Below, one piece after another: positions 1 to 10,907 of a stretch of 64,000 nt of DNA. Under the pieces are notes generated by a model, which searched no databases, was not told the origin of the DNA, and worked only from the letters and a program-made list of their open reading frames with translations. The stretch lies in contig CM025852.1 of assembly GCA_003952965.2 (NCBI GenBank), positions 27,263,448-27,327,447 of the forward strand, written 5' to 3'. Position 1 is the first letter of the stretch. Each line of letters opens with the position of its first letter. Position numbers and translations under genes: made by a program. Source of the stretch: Morella rubra (lineage: Eukaryota > Streptophyta > Magnoliopsida > Fagales > Myricaceae).

Positions 1-117
1 CATTGTTTGCTTCGTGATGAGAAATATAGAATGCAACAAAGTTTTAGAGAAGATTTACGAGTTTGACGCCCAAAAATAGCACAAAAAGTCAAGAAAATTC
101 ACGACCCTTTTTTTTTT

Positions 118-600
118 CTACGTAAGAAAATTCACGACCCAATTCGTTCTTAAAAGCCGATCTCTTTCCACCTCGATATTTGTTTGCAGCCGAACCCATT
201 TGTTATAGGCTTTTGAGGGCTGCAAATCCTTATTGGGCCAAGCGACTAGTACCCTCGTCTTTGGACTCGATAGTGGGCTCAGATGCACCTCGCAGACTCC
301 GCACCACGAGATATCCCGTATAAATTGTTGTCGGACCTGGCAATTGTTAGTTGATTTTAGGCTCCTCATCACCAAAAGTTAACTCAAGAGGTGAGGTCTT
401 TTTTCACATTTATAAATTAATTATTAACCCCTTCCACAACGAATTAACTCCAACAATCTCTCCCTCACACATCGGCCCTCGGGTTGGGAGGAGATAACCA
501 CTTTCTCCCATGGACTGTTGAGTCTGAGACTTGTTGGTAAACTTGGGCTTTGATACCACTTTGTTGTGAGAGAGAAAACGACAAAAAAAGCGGAATAATT
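118..600 (-). mobile_element. LTR-retrotransposon footprint, possibly TRIM-like (partial)
   Basis: On the minus strand, 560-545 reads like a tRNA-Met primer-binding site (TGGTATCAAAGCC). About 75 bases further on, 470-457 is a purine-rich tract (GTGTGAGGGAGAGA), followed at 455 by an LTR-like start (TGTTGGAG). A primer site almost touching a polypurine tract is the layout of very short non-coding TRIM elements. No matching second LTR could be found by eye, and the far end may lie outside the window. No coding capacity is seen in 1-950. Confidence 0.3.
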
Positions 601-1958
601 CTTCTCTCTAGATGAAAGCAAATAGAGCGCAATCTCAAAAATTATATAAACTGAAAAATAATCTCAAGATAATCAATCACACCAAGCCAAATAATGGATA
701 CACAAAGTCTTCTTTAGTCGCAACTAGAGGCTACAACTCAGATCTTCAAGATAATATCAATCTTGGCAAATATAACGAAAAACAAAGAAAATGCCAACCA
801 ATTCGCAGTTACTATTTACGTGTACGAATACTGTTTCTGAGCTCAAAATCTTACCTTCACATTCAGATTATAGTCTCTCGTGTCTTGAACGTCACCTCCA
901 AATTTCAGCTCAATAGGATCATAGACGAAGCGAGATTTAATTTTTGATGAAACATGGGCATGAAAGAGAAAAACGGTTTCTTTCTCTTCTTTAATCGATA
1001 CCACTTAAAGAACTCTTCCTTAGGATTATAAAATTAAAACTCTAATGGGCTTTGGACCTTATTAAAAGACCTCTAATTGGGCTTTCCTTCGCATAGAAGG
1101 AATTAAACCAGCAGCAATCATTTGTTAGGGTCCTGCACAATGAGACATCACTGGCCGCAGTGACCTCTTGCTCTAGCAACTGCAATGCTCGGTTCATTGA
1201 TGGCCGATCATCTTGGATTTGCATCTGTACACCTGGAAGCTATCTCTATAATTGCTTCTACAGTCTCCATATCTGCATCTGTGCACCTTTTATCTACAAT
1301 GTCTTCTAATCGTTTTTTTTTTTTTAGCATATTCATCTGCAAATAATTTAGATGAATCTTGTAAATATCACTATCTGGAGAAGAAGAAAATAAACAAGTA
1401 AATTTACATAATTTCGAGTTCTGTATGACTCTCCTTGCATTATCTGCAGACTGCAGAGAAGTAGAGCACACTAAAGAAGATTGAAAGAGCTTACCCATCC
1501 AACCGGCAACCACATTCTGACATTCAGGCCCATTTTCACAAAGGATGGATAAGCAGGTCTAGTAGGTAACTTCAAATTTTATTAAAAACTCTCACTTGTG
1601 TAAGAAGAATATCATGGTTATATAGACAGTACTCTAAAAACAATATAAAGGACAAAAAAAAAAAACTGCAAACCAATAACAAAATTAACAAAACCCAATT
1701 TATCAAGGCAAAGAATACCTCTCATATCTTATGACAAAGCATCGAAACTCACACAATGAATCTATTGATCACCAACACATAAAACCTCACTGCTACTAAA
1801 GTTGACATTCCTTCTTGAAGCCTCTTCATTTATTAATAAATCTATTGTCATTTACCCTCTCATAAAATATGAGATATCCGAAAACTAAACCAAGATAACT
1901 CTCGAATTTCATTCCAATAATTTCACAAATACCACAAGGTACAAGAGCCATTTCTGAA

Positions 1959-2159
1959 TCAATAAACTACCAAATTATAGTCATACTCCACTTCTAACTT
2001 ATAAATCCTCATCTCTTTACAAATCCTCATCTCTTTACACAAGCTAAGACCATCAAGCACAGCACAAATTTCTGCATAACTAAGCTCCATACTATAAGAT
2101 CTGCCATGCCCAACAATAATATCACTTTTATTATTTCGAACAACATCACCCCATTGCAC
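1959..2159 (-). pseudogene. Retroelement RNase H-like fragment
   Basis: The minus-strand frame reads WGDVVRNNKSDIIVG, then SYAEICAVLDGLSLCKEM and LEVEYD. This matches the pattern of the RNase H-like domain of plant non-LTR elements (gaVVRnskGdii; AElwAvldGLrlA; levEsD). Several acidic positions are changed, and an in-frame 21-bp repeat duplicates RICKEM (near 2005-2040). It is about 65 residues with nothing recognisable upstream, so it is a relic. It lies inside the decayed receptor-kinase locus. Confidence 0.5.
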
Positions 2160-2264
2160 ATACCCGAATTACCAAAATTACTTCCAGCTGTATTGAATTT
2201 ATGAAAAGTATCCTTAGATTTAGTCCGTGATGCAAATTCTTACAAGAGTCTTGTCTGACATGAA

Positions 2265-2640
2265 ACATAGAGATGTTCATTTTATAAAAAAAATTGTAAG
2301 ATTGTGATAGAATTGTGAATATTTATGTAAATTTGAGTTTTATAGATTTTTGTGTAAAAGTTGGTGAAATTTTTTAAAGATATTTAATTTTTGTTAGAGT
2401 TTGTAAAAAGGTATAGAGAGAAGATAATTTGATGTAATTGTTTAATAAAAAAATATTTGAGTTAAGTGAAAAAATATGAAGAGAGAAGATTTATTATAAT
2501 TTTAAAAAAAAAAATATTGTAGTTAATATAAAAAGTTTTGAAAATTGTATAAAAAATATTAATATTTGGGTATGAATTTGAGATTTTAGATAGTTTCGTT
2601 TATAAATTTTATTGAATATATTTATATTTTAAAATAATTT
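2265..2640. repeat. Very AT-rich block, possible MITE relic
   Basis: A stretch of about 375 bases is almost entirely A and T with repeated TTTGTAAAAA/AAATTTT-type words. It separates the two halves of the receptor-kinase pseudogene. No clear terminal inverted repeats or target duplication could be fixed by eye. Confidence 0.3.
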
Positions 2641-3858
2641 TGAAAACCGGCGTGTCCAATGATTGAGATCTTTGAAAAATAATCTTACCCCAAATTTTTG
2701 ACAGATGGGACACGGAAATAATATTCTCAGACATAATAATATTCCTGTTACTGCAAAGCTATACAGATCAGACTTGTCAGTGACCTCTTTGCACAATTTG
2801 AATAAACTCTTGGGACAATGACAATTTTGGCTGAGAAAGAACTTTTGGCGGAGAGAAATAGTACCACGTCGCCAATTTGGGACGTGCTGCATTGTGGAAC
2901 TCCAGTCCCTGTCCTACGTTAATATGTTCAAAGTTTCTCGATGAAAACAATAATTGCACTGGGAATTAAAGTCCCTGCGAGAGCGGCTGTGGAAATAGGA
3001 TTGGACTGCATGATTGTCAGGCAACAAAGGAAGCGCCGACGTCTTTTTGTGCTAGAGTTAACCAGAACTGAGCATCAAGCTGCCAACGACGCACGTTATT
3101 CACTCCATTGCTGTCACTTGCTGCTTGTGGAGCTACCACTGCTTAGTTTTCAAAATCATTGATCCACGTTTGATGACTGTGTAGATAATTTTTTTTTTTT
3201 TTTATCACGTTTCATCCATTAAAACTTGATTTAAGACATTTTATATCTTTCTAATTTTATAGTGGACGAAATAATAATTTTATCCTCATAATTATTTTTA
3301 TAATAACCATTTTATAAGAGAGTGAAATGGTAATTTTTACGTTAAAAAATAATTTTTTACGTAAACTAATAGAAAATTTAACTGACGGTGCAAAATATTT
3401 ATCTTCCGGCTAGAAGTCACATCTGTCTTCCTTTCATTAGATAAACAAACAAAAGAGAGAACCAAATCCTTATCATGGATTTGCATGCCACGATTTGTTT
3501 TACGTTTTCTTTGTTCATGCATAAAAACTGCAAATGATCAGAGCGCCGAAGTTTTTTGTACCTGGACAACATTAAAGTACTGTTCATGATTGACAAGACA
3601 CAGATGGGGACTGTGACTTTGGTTTCTTTTCTAGCTCGGGTAGTTTCTTTTATCTGTTTGTCAGTGTAACTAAAAAAATAAAAAAGAAGACAAGACACAG
3701 ATGGTGAAGATGAATGAAGAACACCATTTCTGACGTTCTAGAAGGTGTGTGGTTGTTAAATAAGCAATAACAAAGAAGGCGAGAGCTATTAATTAATTCC
3801 CTTATTTCTTCGTGATTAATTAGGTTTTACTTCTAAGTAAGAACAAGTAAAATGCTAG

Positions 3859-4110
3859 ATGAGAGTGATTCCCATATGGGCTGGAGCCAGTATATACTTC
3901 GTTGCGACTGTTCAACAGCAAACGTACGTTGTCTTCCAAGCCCTTCAAACTGATAGACGCCTTGGCAGTACCGGTTTCGAGATCCCTGCTGCCTCCTACA
4001 TTGTCTTCACCATGCTCGGCCTCACCATCTGGATACCTATCTATGACCGAGTCATAGTCCCTTTACTTAGAAGATTCACCGGTGTCCATGATGGGACTGT
4101 TCTTCACAGA
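3859..4110 (+). pseudogene. NPF transporter fragment (second copy of exon-4 segment)
   Basis: About 84 codons read [13 protein letters not shown], then [27 protein letters not shown] and [17 protein letters not shown]. They align without a gap to the start of exon 4 of the intact NPF gene 4 kb downstream ([48 protein letters not shown]). Similarity starts abruptly at MRVIP and ends just after RRFTG. No upstream or downstream NPF exons were found. The open frame is intact, but a fragment of two or three transmembrane helices cannot transport. It is most simply the remnant of a tandem duplicate of the neighbour. Confidence 0.8.
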
Positions 4111-4139
4111 TGGTATTTCGTTTGCACCTAAGAGAGGAC

Positions 4140-6151
4140 TTCACTTTTCAGCACGTTAATTCCCCTACTTCGGTGTTTACTGTCAAAAATAAACAAAAAT
4201 GAAGTGTTAGTAATTTTCTTTTTCTGCTCTGTGCCTTCAGGAGTTTCACTCTAGTTTCTTACAAGTTGTGGTTCATCAGAGCCACGGTTCTCATGACGTT
4301 GAATCAGTAATATGTGCCTCACCCAGAGACATCTTATTTTAGTGGTTCTCACTTGATCAAGGAGATTCAAAAACTTCCGTTACATAAAGAACTAGTCAAC
4401 TCTTCACGAATGAGCAGGAAGGCTAAAAGGCTATACACAGACTGAATACTCGGCAGCAAGCTAAAATGACTAAAAGAAAAAGAAAGCCGACAGCAAAAGG
4501 AAGCGACAGAACCAACTGGAGACACTGACCAAGAGAGAAAATGGCCAAGCAAGTGATATAGGTGCCAGGCAGAGTTATCACCCCTTTTGTAATACTACTT
4601 AAGCTACCTGTCACTTAATGAATTATGACCAAATTGGTAATGTTAAGGTGAATTGCTACCGAGTTTACCAAAAATTCTAATTATCAATTCGATTAACAAA
4701 AGGAAGAAAAGCTTTGGTTCAAATAAGTGCAATCAGAGAGTAAGAATCCGCAGTCCACGGATCCTCCAATCTTCAGACATTGGTCCACATAGTAGTTGTC
4801 ACTGCTGCAATCATGCATGCAACTACTTGAAGGAAGAACCCCGGCTACCAGTCTGATTTGGGGCTCTGACTTATCGTTCGGAAGAAGTCAATGTCCTTTT
4901 TAAAGTCTGAACAAACCTCAAAACAATATCTAACCTATTCGAGAATCACCATATTTGTCTACTAAAAAGCAAATCTTCGCAAGAAATTACTTCTCCAATA
5001 TTAGGTGCGGCCGACTCAATAGAAGATAATTAATTGCAAATGAGTTCCGCATTTACCAAAACTAGCGACATGGAAATGACCGAACTCTGAACCTTGCTCA
5101 ATCAAGAGTGAAGAGACGTACGCCATCTTCCACACACGTGTACTACAGAATAAATACCCCTTTACGAAGATCCATTCGCTTCCGGCCAATTACAAAGTCC
5201 CAAACCCATTTGACCTGTATCGAATAAGGTCACATGCACAGACCACCGATCCATGAACAAACAACGGACATGCCAGAAATGTTTTAGGCTGGCCACCTAA
5301 ATAGATCAGAGTCCTTGACGAAACGCTTGGTAACCAAAAAGAGGAAGACAATCCATGAGATGTTTTGGAGTGAGCAATATGGTTCCTACTTCTTAGTTGG
5401 CATATGGAAAAAGGGCCTGGATGTGAACGATATCAATGTCTCGTTGCTGAACATCTTAGTTGGTATTTGTTTTGTCTTTGATTCTTTTGTTTGGGTGTCT
5501 ATTTGTCTTTGGTTGTTTTGTTGACGTGTTGGTTGGTTTTGTAACTTCGGTTTCTCCCTACCAGAAGTGAGGCAGTCAAATACACTTCAGACGTCCTCTT
5601 ATTAAAAAAGAAAATCTAGGTACAAGCATTAAAGAAACCTTATTATAATTTGACAGATAATGCTCCACTCTTGACACTTCGAGTGACAAGGAATCTTCTA
5701 GGCGTTTTTTTCTTTCTTTCTGAATTAGTAAATTGTTATCAAATTACTTTGTTTTTTTCTAAGTTTATCAAATTACTTGCTGTTTAAAGATTTTGATTTG
5801 TTAGGGGCTTTCGACATCCTTAGTTGCTTGCTTACAGGACTGCTCTGTTTTGTCCAATTTACCGTTCACGCACAGTTGTTCTTAGTGGACTTCAGGTCAG
5901 GAATGATGACTTCGTGGTTCCAACAGAACCTCAGAAGACGCTCACATTCGCAAACACTCTTCGAGAAAAAGAAGAGAGGCGGCTGAATAAGGAGCAGAGC
6001 AGGAAAAAGACGTGTGGGAAAGGTTAGGAAAGAGAAGAAATTCAGCCTCTTAATTATAGCTCAGGTCCTATGTTCACACTTAGCGATTAGCACTATATTA
6101 CCCTCCCCACAAAGCGCACAGACCCACACACGGGGTGGGAGAGAGAGAGCC
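4140..6151. other. Intergenic, upstream of the NPF gene
   Basis: No gene could be supported here. Short open frames (for example 5315-5524 and 5777-5986) lack family motifs. The last few hundred bases before the NPF start, including a GA-rich tract at 6139-6150, are the likely promoter and 5' leader of that gene. Confidence 0.5.
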
Positions 6152-8601
6152 ATGGAGAAGAACGCTAATGGAACCACGAAGAATGATGAGAAATCTGTTA
6201 CAGCTGATGAGACCAGAATTAACTATAGAGGATGGAAATCCATGCCATTCATTATAGGTGAGTGAGAGGGGGAGCTTTACTTTTTCTCCATGCCCTTCTC
6301 TGTGCTTTGCTTTCTTCTTTCCATGTTTTTTTTTTTATCCGGTTTTGTGTTTGCTTTCTTGAATTTTGAAGGACCCATTTGTATATCTATAACGTTACAG
6401 GGAATGAAACTTTTGAGAAACTGGGAGCCATAGGCACCTTAGCCAACCTCTTGATCTATCTTACCAGTGTATTCCACATGAAGAGCATTACAGCTACAAC
6501 TATTATCAACGTCTTCAATGGAACCGCCAACTTTTCCACCTTGCTTGGAGCTTTCTTTTCCGACACCTATTTTGGTCGCTATAAGACGTTGGCATTTGCA
6601 ACAATTGCCTCCTTTATGGTACTATTACTACCACCATTACTCGCACTTTTCTTTTTTTTTTTTCTAAGAAAATTTTATTAAGCACCCGTGACCCTCAAGG
6701 GGGAATCCTTGGGTTGTCACTGGTGACTTACTCGCACTTAAATTTATCACCAAGTAGCATCCAGTAAGAGCTGATACTAGTGAATCACCAAATTTGTATC
6801 TGAACAGAGTCCAGCGGGTATAAATCGTTAATTACCTATGTCAAAGTACTGAGGTCTGAGGATAATAAAACGCTAAACTAAGAGGTCATCATGAATCCTT
6901 GCATAAGGTATTATTGACCTCTTAGTTTGCTTGACACAAACCCCAAGGCCGAAAGTATCCTATCTCTGTCATCCCCAACCATCTGTAAAATTTGCAGCTC
7001 ATTCAACTTCTGTGATAATGCATATTACGACTGCTTTGTCTTTGTATGTGAAGGGATTGCTTGTAATACAACTAACAGCGGCAATCAAGAAGCTGCATCC
7101 ACCCTATTGTGGATCAGGATCGTATGACGTGTGCAAAGGGCCAACAGCAGGGCAAATGGCATTTTTGCTTACTGGGTTTGGACTACTGATAGTGGGAGCT
7201 GCAGGCGTCCGGCCATGCAACCTAGCCTTCGGAGCCGACCAGTTCAACCCTGAAACAGAATCTGGAAAGAGAGGAATCAATAGTTTTTTCAATTGGTATT
7301 TCTTTACCTTTACGTTTGCCCAGCTGGTATCCTTAACGCTCATTGTGTACGTGCAGTCCAATGTGAGCTGGGCTATAGGTTTAGGAATTCCAGCAATCCT
7401 AATGCTCATTTCGTGTGCACTCTTTTTTCTGGGTTCAAAAATGTATGTGAAAGTGAAAGCCACTGGTAGTCCTTTGACAAGTCTGGCACAGGTCATAGTA
7501 GTTGCAATTAAGAAAAGGCGCTTAAAGCAACCAGAGCAGCCATGGCTCTCCCTCTTCAACTATATGCCTTCTGGTTCTATCAATTCCAAGCTTCCTTACT
7601 CAGACCAATTCAGGTAACTTAACTGTAAGAATTTTACAATTGATCATGGCATGGCAATTAGGTGTTAGAATTGAACCAACCAAAATGACGATGTTGGCAG
7701 ATTCCTGGACAAAGCAGCAATTGTGACCCCCCAAGATCAGATAAACCAGGATGGATCAGCGACTGATCCATGGAAACTTTGCACCATGCAGCAAGTGGAA
7801 GAACTGAAATGCGTATTGAGGGTGATCCCTATATGGGCTGCAGCTGTCATAAACTATATGGTTATAGTCCAGCAGCAAACTTATGCAGTGTTCCAAGCCC
7901 TTCAATCCAATAGACACCTAGGAAACAGCAACTTCAAGATCCCCGCTGCATCCTATATTGTCTTCTTGATGTTGAGCTTGACAATATGGATTCCCATCTA
8001 TGACAGAATAGTTGTGCCATTCCTCCGAAGGCTCACAGGAAAAGAAGGTGGCATCACTGTACTCCAGAGGATTGGAATTGGCATATTTCTCTCCATACTC
8101 ACTATGCTAACATCTGCCCTGGTAGAAGAGCGTCGAAGGACAACGGCTCTAACCAAGCCAACTCTAGGAGTTGAACCAAGAAGAGGTGCCATTTCCTCAA
8201 TGTCAGGTCTATGGCTGATTCCTCAACTCGCACTAGCCGGACTGGTTGAAGCATTTGCTTCTGTTGGCCAAATTGAATTCTACTACAAGCAATTCCCTGA
8301 GAACATGAGAAGCTTTGCTGGATCTCTTTTATATTGTGGCATGGGAGCTTCAAGTTATTTGAGCACTTTCCTGATATCAATAGTCCATCGAACAACAGAG
8401 GGGGCTGCGACCGGAAATTGGTTGCCTGAAGATCTGAACATGGGAAGATTGGACTACTACTACTACATCATTGCGGCTCTAGAGGTGTTGAACTTGGGCT
8501 ACTTCCTAGTTTGTGCAAAGTGGTACAGGTACAAAGGGAATGTAAAGGATTCACTCGAAGACAAACTAGGACCAACTCAATCTGTAAAACCTACCGTCTG
8601 A
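6152..8601 (+). CDS. NPF2: NPF (NRT1/PTR) family transporter, NPF2 group
   Basis: Four exons join in frame: 6152-6257, 6401-6618, 7054-7613 and 7701-8601. They give 594 codons plus stop, the normal length for the family. The product is a 12-helix proton-coupled transporter of the major facilitator superfamily. The proton-coupling motif ExxE[K/R] is present as ETFEK at residues 38-42, followed by LANLLIYLT and DTYFGRYKT. Other hallmarks are GIRPC-like [36 protein letters not shown] and [16 protein letters not shown]. Wording resembles the NPF2.10-2.14 branch (NRT1.7/NRT1.9/GTR types), which moves nitrate or glucosinolates; the substrate cannot be read from sequence. The start fits the usual short acidic N-terminus, and all junctions are GT-AG. 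It is convergent with the proton-pump gene, and a broken copy of its exon 4 lies upstream. Confidence 0.95.
6637..6739 (-). mobile_element. Short retroposed insert with 12-bp target duplication
   Basis: Inside intron 2 of the NPF gene, TTACTCGCACTT occurs at 6637-6648 and again at 6728-6739. The 79 bases between begin with a poly-T tract and read on the minus strand as a short unique body ending in poly-A. A long perfect target duplication plus an A-tail marks LINE-mediated insertion of a SINE or a truncated LINE 3' end. The family is not identified. Confidence 0.65.
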
Positions 8602-10907
8602 TGGCGCAGTCCATAGGTAATCACATCTATTGTGGGTTATATGACACCACCCCTTCCCCGCAAAACAATTGCTTGAACCGTGTCATGCGGCTATGCATGC
8701 TGCATTACGCTATGGGCTACCTAGAATAATGTTTTCTTTGGCATTTGGAGGCAGAATTTGATGTAACTTATGTAGGAACTTTATGTAGGAACAAATCAGT
8801 GGGATGTGAATTGCCTTTTTTCTGTCGAAGAGCTAAGCTTGCATAGAGCAGGGTGTGTACATGGATGGGAAACTTGGCGCTTGCATCTTTTTCTTCAGCG
8901 AAAACACTACAAAATGATGTAATCTTTCCTAATAGCCTCTCTGTGCATACGATACAAAAATGAATTTTTTTTTCTTGGGGGAGGAGGGACAATCGAAGCA
9001 ATTGATATTGCTATATGCCCTGACTTTCTTCCTTACTTCTAAAGATCTGAGATTATCCCAGAACGGCAACCTGGAGTAGTTCTTATACAAACAAAATTTA
9101 TTTTTGGCGACTCATTAACCCAATTGACTAAAATTTGTTTCGTGAGTACCACTTGTAATCCCCCATCTTTCCCATCCATGCTTTAAACCATTGAATATTT
9201 GGGTGGACATGAATCTGTGCTCATTCAAAAGCATGTGCAGAACTTAAACAGTAGAACACGCTTTCCAACTATTACAGTCAAACTACAAGCCACGTGCAAG
9301 AGCTTGACCTTCACTAATAGACGCTTGGCGATGTCAATGTCAGGTAATATCTCACTGGATTGGAAATGATCGCAACTCGGAGACTTTCTAGCATTTTGAA
9401 CTTTCAACCTATCACTATCAACATGTCAACGTTAGACGCAGACTGCAAGTGAAAACTCCTACTGCGAGCCAACAATTTGAGCAAAGCATTAATAGATCCA
9501 AACTACCAGCTGAAGCGGTTCTGAAAAACGTTTACGTAAGGAAACGAAAGGAAAGGAAAAGCATGATACGTCTCCGACGGGACTCCCGCTAGAAACAACC
9601 GAAATCATATCATTCCATGTATTTAACCCATACCTCAAACTTTCCCACAATTATTCTCGAGGAAACTTTTTTTCTTTTTTTTGGGGTGAGAGAAATCCAA
9701 ACCAGCAAGTTGAGTGGAACTCACCTAATAGGCTGAAAAACTCCAGACCAGTATAATCTCTAAACCACACAAATCAGGTAAGTCTAATTTTACCTTGAAG
9801 GTGGCCCCTAGAAATTATTTACATTTGAGAAAAATCAAACCTAAAACCTTAAGAGGAGCACACCCTTAAATTCCAGGTCCTGACCATCTAGGCGCCAAAG
9901 CCTTGAGGTTCTCCAAGAAACTTCTTGCTTGCTCTAAGATCCTCCCAAAACAACTCCAGAGGCTGAAACCCCCTACTCGAACGTGTTTCGTGCCAGAAGA
10001 CGCCACCACACTTAAAAAACACAAAGTTCAAGTCCCAATTTGTAAAGCCAAGCTCATCAAGCTTGAGCAGAACCAGATGGGATCTTATAGTTCGGTCACA
10101 ACTACTATGAATAATGCTAGGTCGAGGTTGACCCCTTAACTCATGTAAAAATCTAACGAGGATTTTGCTTGGTGCTTGGGATGTCAGAAGTAGTTCAACC
10201 AACAAGTCAACGGATGTCATATAATGCCAACTGGAGGACAGATTTAGCCTTTTACCATTTCATATAAGTTGATAAATTGCTTCTGGAGCCTAACCACAAG
10301 CCGGAAATGAACTTATCTAACCACTGCTACACCTGATAGGCAGCCAAACAACTAAAACTTCAAGGGCAATGGTTACTTGCTTGGTGGGCCAGGGTCTGCA
10401 AACAATAGGAAGCTAAAGGGCAAAAGAACCAACCTATTCATATAGAAATTACACTTATCATCTCCAGTTCTCACCCCCTTCCTAATACCAGACCAAATCT
10501 ATACCAATTTCATCACTAACCCGCAACCCTAATACGCAGTTTGCCCTTGTTATGACCTACAATGTCTTGGTTAACCTCAGCCAAAACGAAAAAGAAAATA
10601 CACCCAAGTACGAGTCCTCCAGATGTCTCCCTTTTGGTAAGGCTAATTTGGATATTTCAAACCCGCCCTGGGTTCCTAGAAACAAGATAATAGTTTCGGA
10701 GGCTAATGACAATTGAGAATTTAAGATCTCATTTCAAGTGGGTTAAAAAAAAAAAAAGATAAAGAGCCTCAGCATAACTGCTGAAAATGGACATTAAAGT
10801 GCCACACATTAAAAAAAGTTCCCCAAACATGTTGATTACATGTCCTTACTCTCAGCACTAGTAGAAGCATCTTTAACAGTAGTGCGTAAGACAGCAAATG
10901 CTGTTAC
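8602..10907. other. Intergenic between convergent NPF and H+-ATPase genes
   Basis: This interval contains the 3' regions of two genes transcribed toward each other. The bases after 8601 are the likely NPF 3' UTR. The bases just below 10908 are the likely proton-pump 3' UTR. Open frames at 9888-10220 on either strand show no known domain. No RNA gene was seen. Confidence 0.5.

Larger units (their letters stand above)
1110..2960 (-). pseudogene. Receptor-like kinase pseudogene (C-terminal kinase lobe)
   Basis: Kinase motifs occur in the correct order on the minus strand. Around 2890-2850 is a GLEFxxAxRPK-like stretch resembling the segment before the catalytic loop. Around 2800-2755 is EVTDKSDLYSFAV, the usual VTDKSDVYSFGV of subdomain IX. 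At 1310-1140 is LEDIVDKRCTDADMETVEAI, then EIASRCTDANPR and DRPSMNRALQLLEQEV, the end of the kinase domain of LRR-type receptor kinases. A one-base frameshift near 1210 separates NPR from DRPSM. More than 1.3 kb of unrelated AT-rich DNA and a transposon-derived RNase H fragment sit between the two halves. No intact reading frame remains, so this is a decayed, interrupted copy. Family assignment rests on these motifs only. Confidence 0.6.

Noticed and set aside
118-375. Protein gene at the left edge
   Set aside because: No domain; lies in LTR-like non-coding sequence.
7104-7559. 151-codon minus-strand frame
   Set aside because: Antisense shadow of NPF exon 3.
9888-10220. Gene between NPF and H+-ATPase
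   Set aside because: Both strands are open over the same bases and neither has motifs or splice context.
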